From: Luzula sylvatica
Lineage: Eukaryota > Streptophyta > Magnoliopsida > Poales > Juncaceae
Direction: 5' to 3'
Length of the DNA: 64,000 bases
Assembly: GCA_946800325.1 (NCBI GenBank)
Contig: OX326958.1
Location: 5,342,001-5,406,000, forward strand
The notes beneath the pieces were generated by a model. The model was given only the letters and a program-made list of their open reading frames with translations. It did no database searches and was not told the origin of the DNA. This document shows, in pieces, positions 33,103 to 45,500 of this stretch. Within the stretch, counting starts at the first letter, position 1. Every line of letters begins with the position of its first letter. The position numbers were made by a program, and so were the translations under genes.

Positions 33103-34812
33103 TCTATACTATATACTAATTCAAGGGGATTTGCAGCCCCCTGGTGCAGCCACGTCACCAGGGGCCTATTCGTAAAAAAAAATATTTTTTTTACATTTTG
33201 GTCCTTTTTTATTTACAATTTGGTCCTTTTTTAAAAAAAAAATTACATTTTGGTCCTTTTTTCCTTACATTTTAGTCCTTTATATTTGCATTTTGGTCCT
33301 TCGAGTTTTAATATTCACATTTTGGTCCAGCGGCCTCAAATTGGTCCTGTTTTTTAAAAAAAATTACATTTTGGTCCTTTTTTATCACATTTCGGTCCTT
33401 TATATTTGCATTTTGGTCCCTCGAAGTTTTAAAATTTACATTTTGGTCCTTTTTTCGAAAAACAATTACATTTTGGTCCTTTTTTTTAAATATTTATTTT
33501 ATATTTTGGTCCTTTTTAATTTACAAATTGATCCTTTTTTCGAAAAACAATTACATTTTGGTCCTTTTTTTTATATTTTGGTCCTTTATATTTGCATTTT
33601 GGCCCTTCAAAGTTTTGAAATTTATATTTTAGTCCAGGAGCCTCAAATTGGTCCTATTTTTTTAAAAAAATTATATTTTGGTCCTTTTTTCACATTTTGG
33701 TCCTTTATATTTGCATTTTGGTACTTCGAAATTTTAAAATTTACATTTTGGTTCTTTATTATTTTTCTTGAAAAACTAAAATAAAATTATAATAAGTTGA
33801 ACAATATTAATAAAAGAACATCTTGCAAATATTTAAAAATAAAATATCACAAAACTATTAAAAAATACATAAAAAGAAAACTAACATAAAAATAGATGTT
33901 TAAATAGATATTTTCTATGAATATATTCGCAAGATGTTTATTTATTATCATTTAATGTTAGTTTTTTTATGAATAAAGAATGTAATATTAAAATTATATA
34001 AACAAAATATGTAATAATTTAAATTTTTTTAAATCACTACGTGTTAAGAAGTGTTTATGAATTTTCTTAAAATTAATAAAAAATAACAAAAATAAGTTTT
34101 AATTATTACATATGAGATTTGGAGGGTATTTTGGGAAAAAAAAAATTAATATCATCCATAAGGAGTATTTTAAAATAAAAGTTTGGTAAAGAATTTTTTT
34201 TTTTTGGAGTTTACGAAAAGATAGAGAATTTTTTATAATATCTAAAAAAAAATTAGGGGGTTAAAAATATACCAAATCATGGATGTGCGAATAATCATGA
34301 CATAATTTAAATTAAAGGTTCGAACGAAACGGTTAGCGATGACATCGTCAAACTTTGTTGTTGGCTGACCACACAAAGGACGAAAAATATTTGTGCTAAA
34401 TATGTAGCGAAATTAAGGATTTGTAAAATTAAAAACACTCTTTTTTTCAGCAATGTTTTCTGAACTATTATGTTCTTAATAAATTTCATGACGACTCATT
34501 CGTTCTTTTTCCTTATTTTACTTATGAAGTATAAAATATAGATAATTTTTTTAGCAAACGATTTTTGCTACAAAATATTCACTCGCACAAAATATTTTCT
34601 GAACTATTATTTTACTTATTCAAGAAATCCGGCTCTTAAAATATTCAAACGATTTTTGCTACAAAATTTCACTCGCACACAACACACTAAATTACACATA
34701 TAATAATGATTACAAAAAGAAAGTCACATACACAAAATGAACAACAATTTTTTTCAACTACATTACTTATAAACCCGAACAGCCCCGCGCAATTGCGCGG
34801 GGGTAATGCTAG
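33103..34812 (+). mobile_element. Helitron H1 (non-autonomous)
   Basis: Begins TCTATACTATATACTAATTC after an A. It ends with a GC-rich hairpin (stem CCCCGCGCAA / TTGCGCGGGG at about 34783-34802), then TAATG and CTAG (34809-34812), followed by a T. This is the Helitron terminal structure. Near the 5' end is a palindrome CCCCTGGTG / CACCAGGGG (about 33139-33165), followed by ~600 bp dominated by the motif ACATTTTGGTCCTTT. The 3' kilobase is AT-rich and almost identical to that of H2. No Rep/helicase frame, so it would depend on an autonomous partner. Confidence 0.8.
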
Positions 34813-36886
34813 TCTATATACTAATGCAAGGGGATTTGCTGCCTCCTGGTGCAGCCACGTCACCAGGGGCCTATTCGTAAAAAAAAATATTTTTTTTACA
34901 TTTTGGTCCTTTTTGATTTACAAATTGGTCCTTTTTAAAAAAAAAAAATTATATTTTGGTCCTTTTTGTTTACATTTTGGTCCTTTATATTTGCATTTTG
35001 GTCCTTCAAAGTTTTAATATTCACATTTTGGTCCAGGGGCCTCAAATTGGTCTTTTTTAAAAAAAAATACATTTTGGTCCTTCTTTATCACATTTCGGTC
35101 CTTTATATTTGCATTTTGGTCCTTTTTTCGAAAAAAAATTACATTTTGGTCCTTTTTTTTACATTTTGGTCCTTTATATTTGCATTTTGGCCCTTCGAAG
35201 TTTTGAAATTTACATTTTAGTCCATGCAGCCACGTCACCAGGGGTCTATTTGTAAAAAAAAATTTTTTTTTTACATTTTGGTCCTTTTTGATTTACAAAT
35301 TGGTCCTTTTTTAAAAAAAAAATTACATTTTGGTCCTTCTTTTTTACATTTTGGTCCTTTATATTTGCATTTTGGTCCTTCGAAATTTTAATATTCACAT
35401 TTTGGTCCAGGGGCTTCAAATTGGTCCTTTTTTTAAAACAAATTACATTTTGATCCTTTTTTATCACATTTCGGTCCTGTATATTTGCATTTTGGTCCTT
35501 CAAAGTTTTAAAATTTACATTTTGGTCCTTTATTATTTTTCTTGTCTGGTGCAGCCACGTCACCAGGGGCCTATTTGTAAAAAAAAAAATTTACATTTTG
35601 GTCCTTTTTTCGAAAAAAATTTACATTTTGGTCCTTTTTTATTTACAAATTGGTCCTTTTTTCGAAAAAAATTTACATTTTGGTCCTTTTTTCTCATTTT
35701 GGTCCTTTATATTTGCATTTTGGCCCTTCGAAGTTTTGAAATTTACATTTTAGTCCAGGGGCCTCAAATTGGTCATATTTTTAAAAAAAAATTATATTTT
35801 TGTCCTTTTTTCACATTTTGGTCCTTTATATTTGCATTTTTGTCCTCCGAAGTTTTAAAATTTACATTTTGGTCCTTTATTATTTTTCTTGAAAAACTAA
35901 AATAAAATTATAATAAGTTGAACAATATTAATAAAAGAACATCTTGCAAATATTTAAAAATAAAATATCACAAAACTATTAAAAAATACATAAAAAGAAA
36001 ACTAAAATAAAAAATAGATGTTTAAATAGATATTTTCTATGAATATATTTGCAAGGTGTTTATTTATTATCATTTAATGTTAGTTTTTTTATGAATAAAG
36101 AATGTAATATTAAAATTATATAAACAAAATATGTAATAATTTAAATTTTTTTAAATCACTACGTGTTAAGAAGTGTTTATGAATTTTCTTAAAATTAATA
36201 AAAAAAACAAAAATAAGTTTTAATTATTACATATGAGATTTGGAGGGTATTTTGGAAAAAAAAAAATTAATATCATCCATAAGGAGTATTTTAAAATAAA
36301 AGTTTGGTAAAGAGTTTTTTTTTTTTGGAGTTTACGAAAAGATAGAGAATTTTTTATAATATCCAAAAAAAATTAGGGGGTTAAAAATATACCAAATCAT
36401 GGATGTGCGAATAATCATGACATAATTTAAATTAAAGATTCGAACGAAACGGTTAGCGATGACATCGTCAAACTTTGTTGTTGGCTGACCACACAAAGGA
36501 CGAAAAATATTTGTACTAAATATGTAGCGAAATTAAAGATTTGTGAAATTAAAAACACTCTTTTTTTCAGCAATGTTTTCTGAACTATTATGTTTTTAAT
36601 AAATTTCATGACGACTCATTCGTTCTTTTTCCTTATTTTACTTATGAAGTATAAAATATAGATAATTTTTTTAGCAATAACCGTTTGAATTATTCAAGAA
36701 ATCCGGCTCTTAAAATTTTCAAACGATTTTTGCTACAAAATTTCACCCGCACACAACACACTAAATTACACATATAATAATGATTACAAAAAGAAAGTCA
36801 CATACACAAAACGAACAACAATTTTTTTCAACTACATTACTTATAAACCCGAACAGCCCCGCGCAATTGCGCGGGGGTAATGCTAG
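34813..36886 (+). mobile_element. Helitron H2 (non-autonomous), head-to-tail with H1
   Basis: Starts TCTATATACTAATGCAAGGG on the base after the CTAG of H1. It ends with the same hairpin and CTAG at 36883-36886, followed by a T. The 5' palindrome/GGTCC module is present three times (about 34847, 35224 and 35544) against once in H1. The 3' kilobase (35881-36886) is nearly identical to 33775-34812. The shared A|T junction (33102 / 36887) suggests that the pair behaves as one insertion or arose in place. Confidence 0.8.
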
Positions 36887-37696
36887 TAAAATTAATTACA
36901 AGCAAGCTTAATTTTCCGTCTTAATTTATTCTATTTCTTCATTCATAGTTAAAATATTCTGAAAACTAGAAAAAATCAATATGCATCCTTGATTACTTTC
37001 GAGAGCCTAAAATTTAAATTTTTATGTACAAAAAATCAGTACGAAATGAAATCAATGAAGGCAAGAATTTTGACTCTTAATATTAATCAATAATATTGTT
37101 TGATTTGCATGTAGGATCATGATGGAAGCACAAGTGATGTGCCGTCGTCGGTGCACGAGCTCTACGAGTGGAAAGTTGGAAAAGAAATGTTTGATCCTTT
37201 TAATTTTTCAAATCAATAATCTATATTATTAGTGTAATTGATTTTATTGTGCAAAGTGTGAACCATATATTTCTTCTATTCTTATAATAGATGTTAGTGT
37301 GTGAATGAACAATTTATTTCTCATCTTGTAATTGATTTTCAGGGGTAAAGTGTGTGAACAATATAATTGATTTTGATGTGGGGACAGTATAATTCTCTTT
37401 TGGTAACTAATTGTTAGTTTTTTCATATAATGGACATTCAACAAGAAAAGAAGTTCATATATGTAATTACTGCTATTTTACTGTTATTTCGCGTCTGTCC
37501 TATCAAACTCATACTCTAGCTTATGCAGAAGTAACATTTTAGTTATCACTTTACATAAAACCACCTCAAGAATTTACAAAATTAATTTCTTAATACCAAC
37601 AAAAAAAAGAAAAGAAAAAATTCAACAAATAAAACAGGGTAAACTTACAATTACAAAACCAACCAACCAAACTACTAACAAAAAAAAAAAAACCAA
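36887..37696. other. duplicate of NBS-LRR 3' flank plus TPR gene 3' flank
   Basis: From AATTAATTACAAGCAAGC onward it follows 16265-17198 in order: ATGATGGAAGCACAAGTGAT at about 37116, TTTGATCCTTTTAATTTTTC at 37190, and the ATTTCTC/GTGTGAA repeats. It runs straight into the 3' end of the intact TPR gene. The NBS-LRR coding part itself is absent here, replaced by the Helitron pair. Confidence 0.65.
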
Positions 37697-40204
37697 TCAA
37701 GTATCTCCATTCGATTCGGTACAATTCAAATTAAAGCAAAGACACTTATCTCGCAACGCATCGCTCTCGTTTCCATACTCCTTAAACCTATACTCCTCGA
37801 AATTATAAAGCGAAGGAACTTTCCCTTGACTATAACACTTGTTACAAAGACTAAACCGATGCTTCGTCTCTTTAAACCTCGACCCAATAATTGGGTACCT
37901 ACACATCGAGCACGTGAACCGGCCGTGCCGCACTCGATCCCCTTCCTCGAGTTTGACCAACGTGGTTAGCAAACCGAATCCCCAATCCGGGTCGTTAAAC
38001 ATTTCGACGAATTCGTGGTACGGTACCATCGTAGGGTCCGATTCTCCGTGCATTTCGAGCATTTCGCTCGTACCGTTCGTCGGTATGTAAACTGCTCTGA
38101 GTAATTTGATGTAAGTTAACGAATCGGTGCGTCTTATTTCTGACGCGCCGGGTTCGTGGACCGGACGCCATAACAGCGCATCGTAAACCGCGCGTTTTCT
38201 CTTTTCGACCGGTCCGGCGCAAATCGGTGCGAGTATTGCGAAAAACATGCCTAGATCGACTCGACCCGAACCAGAGGCGTCCAGTACGGATAAAACCCGT
38301 TCGTTTATTGCCTTAATGGATCCTTGAAATGTTTCGGGTTTGAGAAATTGAAGCAATCTTCTTAGAATCACCTCCAAAGCGGCCTTGCGGATAGATTTTT
38401 CCGGCACGCCCGTACCAGAATATGAAACCGGTACGTCGGTCTCGCTCATTTCCTTCAGTACCAAACCCACCTCGCATTTATTCAACCGAGTTACTCTTTG
38501 AAACGACCTAATTTCAAGCGCATTCGCTAAATCCTTTCTTTGCGTAGTTTTCCCACCGACCCGTTTAAACTTTGACGGATCATCCACAATTACAAAACCG
38601 GGATCCGTTTCCTTATTACTCTTCTTCTTGTTGTTCTTCTGCAAAGCTTTCAAATGGGAAATCGCATCGTACAATTCAACCCTCTTGGTCATTTTAAACG
38701 CCTCTTTAAGAGCCTTCTTCCCCTCGTCAGACTCACCTTGCCCAATCAGAGAAACCGCGCGATTAAGCTGAGCTCTCCAATTACTCGGCGACACGCTCAA
38801 AACCCTAGAGTACATCTCCGCAGCCCTAGCAAATCTTTCTTTATCCATATACAAACCTCCTAGATTGTATAACGAGTCAACATGACCCGGTTTCAAATCA
38901 ATCGCCTTTTGAAACTCTTGAATCGCCCTATCATCCTCTCCCATTGCATGGAGCGTCGAGCCTAAGTCGCAATGTGCATCCGCGAAATCTGGTTTGAGAA
39001 AAATCGCCTCTAATAATGCCTTTTCGGCGGCGCGATATTCACCCACACCGAAAAGCGCGCTACCCAAGAGTTTTAAAGCTCGAAAGTGACTCGGATTGAG
39101 AATCGCGGCTTCTCTGTAGTGCTCGCAAGCGTTCAGAATCATGCCTTCAGACTCGAAGGAGATGCCGAGGTTTACGTGGATTTGAGGGAGGATCTCTGAC
39201 GAGTGTGACCCACCTGCTTCGGCGGCTTCTAAGGCGAGGAGGAACTCTTCTTTCGCTTCGGCGTGGCGACCGAGGGCGTAGAGGGAGTTTCCTTGACGGA
39301 AGTGGGCCCGTACATCAATGGGTGCCAGCTCGCATGCTCGTCTGAAGCTCGATAATGCGTCTCTGTATAATTGGTGCTCGTAGAGGCTTCGGCCCATTGC
39401 CATGTGGTTGTCTAGGGCTTCTTCGCGGGTTCGAGCTGCGTCGGCTCGGCCTCGCAAAACTGCAAGTTCCTTCACGAATGTGAGGTAGTCTCTGCTCGTT
39501 TCGTCCCATGCGATTTGGTGGAGTGACGAGGAGGATTCGTATGGACCGGATGTATCGCGGGACCAACCTGCTTCTGAGAAGGAATCGAAATTATTGTTGT
39601 TATTGTGGCTGCTATTGTTGTCTTCGATTGGGTTTTTGTTGCCTGAAACAGCGACTTTCTTGAGTTGTTTTGAGCGAAGTCTCTTGACGAGAATCTCCAA
39701 ATCATCTAACAGGGCCCAAGATGAATCGTATGCAATTCCGTGATTGGGCCAGGTGGCCCACGGCGCTGCGGCCGCTCGTGGTGGGGGCGCCGGCTTAGAA
39801 GCCGAAGCAGACAATAGCTGGTCGTCAAATAGAGACGAAGATGAAGCACCTACGGCAGTATGAAAACCGGAGGAGATACCGAGTTCACCTGTACCGCCGG
39901 CAGTAGTAATTTCACCGGCATTGAGCGCAAGGGCTTCGAAATCGCGATCCACATCGCCGGCACCGTCGTCATAAGTGCGGATCAAGCCTTCTAGGGTTAA
40001 ACCCCGTGGCGGGTCGATAAAATCAGCATACGTGCGAAATACCTCGTCAAGAATCGACGCGATCTGGTCCTCACTGAATTTCACACGGGGATTCACGGCC
40101 ACCACAAGAGCCGCCATTTCATCGCGATTCAATCCGCCGTCTTCATTCCGGTCGAATTTCAAGAAGATTTGCCGCACCTTGTCGTACCTAGCACCGCTCC
40201 CCAT
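37697..40204 (-). CDS. EF-hand calcium-binding TPR protein with C-terminal zinc finger
   Basis: 835 codons in one exon, close to the ~810 residues of Arabidopsis calcium-binding TPR proteins (At1g05150/At2g32450 type), which I recognise as its family. One canonical EF-hand loop at residues 18-29 (DRNEDGGLNRDE). A low-complexity Ser/Ala/Asn-rich linker (about 115-215). A TPR array at about 265-500 (for example ALGRHAEAKEEFLLALEAAE, NPSHFRALKLLGSALFG, KPGHVDSLYNLGGLYMDKER). A conserved C-terminal domain, and near residue 765 a ZZ-like CxxC pair (CSMC..CNKC). Likely a calcium-responsive scaffold; the exact role is unknown. The start is the only ATG giving the EF-hand. The GC-rich coding sequence stands out from the AT-rich flanks. 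Two 3' fragments of this gene lie at 7818-8816 and 17199-17407. Confidence 0.93.
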   Translation of the reverse strand: MGSGARYDKVRQIFLKFDRNEDGGLNRDEMAALVVAVNPRVKFSEDQIASILDEVFRTYADFIDPPRGLTLEGLIRTYDDGAGDVDRDFEALALNAGEITTAGGTGELGISSGFHTAVGASSSSLFDDQLLSASASKPAPPPRAAAAPWATWPNHGIAYDSSWALLDDLEILVKRLRSKQLKKVAVSGNKNPIEDNNSSHNNNNNFDSFSEAGWSRDTSGPYESSSSLHQIAWDETSRDYLTFVKELAVLRGRADAARTREEALDNHMAMGRSLYEHQLYRDALSSFRRACELAPIDVRAHFRQGNSLYALGRHAEAKEEFLLALEAAEAGGSHSSEILPQIHVNLGISFESEGMILNACEHYREAAILNPSHFRALKLLGSALFGVGEYRAAEKALLEAIFLKPDFADAHCDLGSTLHAMGEDDRAIQEFQKAIDLKPGHVDSLYNLGGLYMDKERFARAAEMYSRVLSVSPSNWRAQLNRAVSLIGQGESDEGKKALKEAFKMTKRVELYDAISHLKALQKNNKKKSNKETDPGFVIVDDPSKFKRVGGKTTQRKDLANALEIRSFQRVTRLNKCEVGLVLKEMSETDVPVSYSGTGVPEKSIRKAALEVILRRLLQFLKPETFQGSIKAINERVLSVLDASGSGRVDLGMFFAILAPICAGPVEKRKRAVYDALLWRPVHEPGASEIRRTDSLTYIKLLRAVYIPTNGTSEMLEMHGESDPTMVPYHEFVEMFNDPDWGFGLLTTLVKLEEGDRVRHGRFTCSMCRYPIIGSRFKETKHRFSLCNKCYSQGKVPSLYNFEEYRFKEYGNESDALRDKCLCFNLNCTESNGDT

Positions 40205-42015
40205 TGCCGCCCCTCAGTCTCGAGTTTCTTTTGGAATCTTTAATGGTGGGATTGGGATAATCTTATCTCTAAATTTGGTGTGTGTATGTGTGTGGAATTT
40301 TCAATGAGTGAGATCTGTAGAGGGAGAGGAGTGAGAATAGGAAAGTAGGAAATGAGGCAGTGATGGGATGTTGTTTTTAATTTAATTTAATTTAATTTTG
40401 CTTAAAAAAGAAGGGGTTTTGTGGAAGAGAGAATGAGCAGTGGCCAGATAATGATTGAATTAATTATTACCTGCACGCTAAAGCTTTACGCAATTCAACC
40501 CTATTAACTATTATTTCAGTTTTTAAGAAATGATTTATTAAGCTACTTCATTGCTTTGTCATGAAGTGAAGTTGAAATAATAGACCACCGTTTGTGTACT
40601 TGTGTGTGTTCGCTGGATGCGGTGGTGTATAGTGTCTAGTCTACTATTCGTAAATGTCATAAATCGAAACGGGGCGGATTGGACATGGATTTGAGATTTT
40701 ATGATTAATCGAGAATCAGTCGGAACTAGTCGGAATATATAATTTGTCCAAATCATTAATTGTTTTGTATATTATATTATATTTGTCGATTAAAATTTAA
40801 CATATTACTAATTAAAAATTAAGATCATCAAAAATTTAAAAATCATAACTTGAATTTATAACTAAACTAATCCAAAATTGGTACGGAACATAAATATCAT
40901 AATTCTATGTCCAAAAAAAAATATTTTTCACATAAATATCAAAACAAACACTTAAATCAAATAAACATCCAAATTTGAATTAAAAATAAAACTAGCAATA
41001 CAAAAAAAAAAGTGATTTGGGAAAAATAACAGAATAGGAAAAATAAGTGATTTTGGACCAGAAAAATAAGGCCCAAAAAATAAGTGATTTGAGGATTATA
41101 ATTTATGGACCTAGTCGGTCAAAATTCGGAAAAAAAAGAGGAGGAAAAACGATCCAAATCGGTCCAAGTCGAGTATGTCGATTTTGCGGAAGACATTTAG
41201 TTAACTTATTACATTACCATCGACTTGAGATTAATTTTCGACTAGTCAGCATTATAAACCGACTTTTACAACACTGTTACTAACACATAAAAGGCCTCTG
41301 GTTAAATATTTCAAATAGAATTGTGAATAGTTGGGTTTTATTTTTTCTCTCTTGGTGTGTGTTTGGCAAGTGGAATTAATAAAAGAGAGCGTATATTCAG
41401 CCTTAACGTAACAATCGGATCAAAAATATTAATTTTATGTAATCATTTACCCAATTAACAGACACAAGAATTAACAAAACAATTAATTTTAATGAGATTT
41501 ACGAATCAATTAACAGACTAACTAATATCACTGATGTCATCAAAAATGTTTATCTCAATTCTCAGTAAAATGAAATGATTTTTTAAGACTAAATTGTTCG
41601 ATTCTTAACCCTTATTTATTTTTTGTTCATTCCTTCTCAACGGGTAGCATTTATAAAGACGGAGAACGAATCCTATGATGATGACAATTACTTGGTCACA
41701 TGACAAAACATTATCCATGTATAATCTGAAATCGTTAGGCATAAATAATGTCAATAAACCACATGACAGAGACATTATCCATGTATAATATGTGGCCGTG
41801 TTTGTTAGTACATGAATTTATCTCATTATAAATTATATTATAGATATAAATAATAAATAATAAATTATAATTTATAATTATTTGTTCTTCTATATCTTCA
41901 TTTTTGTTATTATTGGTCTCTCGTTATTTCTCTCTGTTATATTATTTTTTGTAAGATCTTTTGCAGTGGTTTGAGAAATAATCAACTACCTTTCTCTGAT
42001 TTTACGCGACTCAAT
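40205..42015. promoter_or_regulatory. upstream region of the EF-hand/TPR gene and intergenic DNA
   Basis: Immediately upstream of the minus-strand start is a leader-like stretch to about 40340, with a GT-rich microsatellite (about 40279-40292) and an ATTTAATTTA run (about 40377-40399). No TATA box could be fixed with confidence. Beyond 40500 the DNA is AT-rich with no gene. It ends at the left target duplication of LINE-3. Confidence 0.35.
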
Positions 42016-42515
42016 TTTTGTTTTGAATTTTTTTTTTGAGATTTCTCAAGGGAGGTTCGAGAGCCCTCCACTTGAATGATAACTAAACTAATAAAGGACA
42101 AAGAGTTTTTACACGATAATTACAAATTATCTAAATATTACTTCCTATTATCAAATGAACCAAGCGAAAAAAACAAGAATGAAATAAAAATATCTATCTA
42201 TCTAAAAGCCCAGCCCAAAAACCAAAAAATTCCTCTCGGTCTATATCTAAATGAAGACCATCCTCAACCAAGTACTTTGTAAAGTACCCATTGAAGACAC
42301 AAGTACATCGAGAACCCACTTCCAGCACTATCTGCTAATCTCACTTCCCCCAAATCGAGGAACCCTAGCTTCAGCCATGACTACAATTCTCACCCGCCTA
42401 CTGTAACCTCTCTACTTAGAGCTCTAATCACCCCTCTCCATTCCGTAAGCACCTCACCGATCAAATCCGAGCCTGATTTCTTATCATCAGTGAAGGCCCT
42501 TCTACAGCGCTCCCT

Positions 42516-45500
42516 CTAGATCACAAATATGAAGATGGAGAAAGCCTGTTTAGCACTAGATAAGCTTTTTCTAATACTTAAATTCTGCATCATCACTCTG
42601 ATCTCAGGAATTAAACCTTCCATTAATGGCATTTCAGACCGAACATAGTCCCAGTGAGCTCGCACAAACGGACACTCATCAATAAGGTGCTTTACAGTTT
42701 CAGCCCCCTCCAAACACAGGTAACATCTATTTGCAAAACACCATCCTCTTTTCTTTAAATTGTCGATAGTTAAAACTTTTTCTTGCATGAAAATCCATAG
42801 AAAAACTTTCATTCTAGAGGGGATTTTTATGTCCCAAATAGGACTCAATTCTGAGTGTGATAACACACCTTCCCTTAACATTTCATATGCATTCTTCACA
42901 GAGAACTTGTTGGAGTTATCCCAATTCCAAATAAGTTCATCTCTTTTTTCAATCAAATTAACTGATATCAAGATGGACTTTAATTCCATAAATTCCCTTT
43001 CAGCTCTACTCGACATATCCACTCTAAATGCCGATCTAAAATCCATCATGGATTTGAATTTATCAAATGTACCATGCTGAATTAAAGCATAGCTAAATAA
43101 AGCTGGAAACTTTTGATAAATTAATCCATAACCCCAATTGTTATACCAAAAGCTTGTATTACAACCATTCCCTAACACAAAAGTCACACTCCTCCAAAAG
43201 AAGTTCAGCATTTTCTTAATATCAGCCCAAAAGTATGAGTTCCTAGGATTCCTGGATTCCCCATCTATACTCATATCCTCTAGTGGTGGAACTAGCAAAT
43301 TCCAAGGGAGTCCATCTGTTTTAGTATAGTAAAACCACATCCATTTCATAAGCAAGGCCTCATTAAAAGATTCTAAGTCTAATACACCCAATCCACCAGC
43401 CATCTTGGGTCTGCACACCTGATCCCAATTAACAAGATTATAACCCTTATTATCATTCCCCTTCCATAAAAAGTCTCTCCTAATTTTTTCCATCTCCAAA
43501 ATGGCCCATTTGGGGAATTTCATCACCATTAAATGGTATACTGGAATACTAGATAAGACAGCATTTATTAGTACTAGTCTTCCACCTATATTAAGTAGGG
43601 ATCCCTTCCAACCTTTAAGTCTGTTCCTCATCTTATTAATTATCCCATTTATCTCATCTTTGCTTAATTTTTTCTCACTCAGTGAATACCCTAAGTAAGA
43701 GAAGGGTAATTGTGAAAAATTACAACCCAATTCCTGTTGAATTCTATCTATTTCCTCATGTTTCATGTCTGGAATAACAGAAAACTCTGACTTTTCGAAG
43801 TTTATTCTCAGTCCAGAAGAATTTCCAAAAGCATTTAATATGAATTTCATCCTCTTAACTTGGATCATATCTGGTTTGAGCAGAAATAGGGTGTCATCAG
43901 CATAGAGCAAAGCTAATTTACTTTCTGGTAAAGGCCTTTCAATAAAGTTCCTTTTCCCCAAATTTTCTACTATTCTGGCTAGTGAATCTATAGCTAGAAT
44001 GAACAAGTGAGGAGAGAGTGGGTCCCCTTGCCTTACTCCTCTCCTTAGAAATACACATTTACCAGGGGATCCATTTAAAATCACTTTAGCAGATCCTCTC
44101 AAAACCCACTCACTTATCCATCTTCTCCAGATGGGACCAAAACCTCTAGATTGTAATACTTCATCCAAAAATTCCCATGACAAAGTATCAAATGCCTTTT
44201 GTATATCTGCCTTAAATAAAAGGATAGGGTTTTTACTGACTTTTGCTGTGTGTATTGCCTCTCTAGCATACACATAACATTCAGAAATCAATCTATTTTG
44301 CATAAAACCTAGCTGATTTGGGAGCACAAGTGACTGAATCACAGACTTGAGTCTATTAGCCAAGGTTTTTGAAATAATTTTTTGAATCCCACTCACTAGA
44401 CTAATAGGCCTAAAGTCTTTAGGCTTTTCAGAGTTGTCCTTTTTGGGAATTAGGGCAATGTAGGATATTTCAAATCCCCCCAATCCTGAACTAGGGTTTT
44501 GCTTTGAAATTATTTCATAAATCTCCTCTTTAAGCAAATACCAGTATTTACTATAAAATTCCCCATTAAAACCCTCTGGACCAGGGGATTTGTCCTTTTT
44601 CCAATTCTTTATCACATGAGTTAATTCCTCTAATGTAATAGGATTCTCTAGCATTGACATGTCACTTTTTTCCTCCTGTGACAACCTGGCAGTATTAAAC
44701 ACTGCACTGTCCTTCTCTTTCCTAGGTTCTGTCCCCATCAAATTTTTGAAAAAATCAAATAATAATTTTGATTTTTCATTATGATCTGTTATAGGAAGAT
44801 CATCTTCACTAAGTAGCATTGGGATCATAGATTTATTCTTCTTAATAGTAGCATATCTGTGGAAAAATTTCGTGTTACAATCACCTTCTGTAATCCACTT
44901 ATGCTTAGCCCTTTGTTTCCAATATTCCTCTCTAATTTGGGTAATTTCAGCATATCTCTTTTTTATCACTATCTTGACCCACTTTTCAAGATTACTTAAC
45001 TGCCTTCCTTCTTGGAGCTTATCTATCCACTCTATAATTTTTTTACAATTATCCAAATGCTTTCTATTGTTTCTTTTCCTATTATTGTCCCATCTCTTCA
45101 GTTTAACTCCTAGTTCCCTCAATTTTACAAAAAGGTCCCTGAAATTATTAGTCCTTCTTGCACTCAGATGATCAATAATAATCCTTTCTACTTCTTCTTC
45201 CCCTAACCAAGAGTTTTCAAACCTAAAACCCTGAAACTGGGGAAAGTTTGTATTTGCCTTGTATAATATAGGACAGTGGTCTGAGCTAGGGTTAGATAAG
45301 GCAGTTTGACTAGAGTTTGGGAATATATGGGACCAGGGTAGATTGAATAGGACTCTATCTAACTTAGTTTTTGCTACTGATGTGGCCCATGTATATTTTC
45401 TACCAGTAAGAGGCAAATTAATAAGGTTTTCCTGACTGATGAATTCTTGAAACAATTTTATTTCATTCCAGTGTCTAGATTCACAATTCTCCCTTTCATT

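Noticed and set aside
33293..35905. ORFs of 163 and 191 codons rich in FGPF/ILVL
   Set aside because: They translate the TTTTGGTCC arrays of the Helitrons; no start context, no domain.
42760..45171. Plus-strand ORFs of 60-106 codons across LINE-3
   Set aside because: Shadows of the minus-strand ORF2 reverse transcriptase frame.
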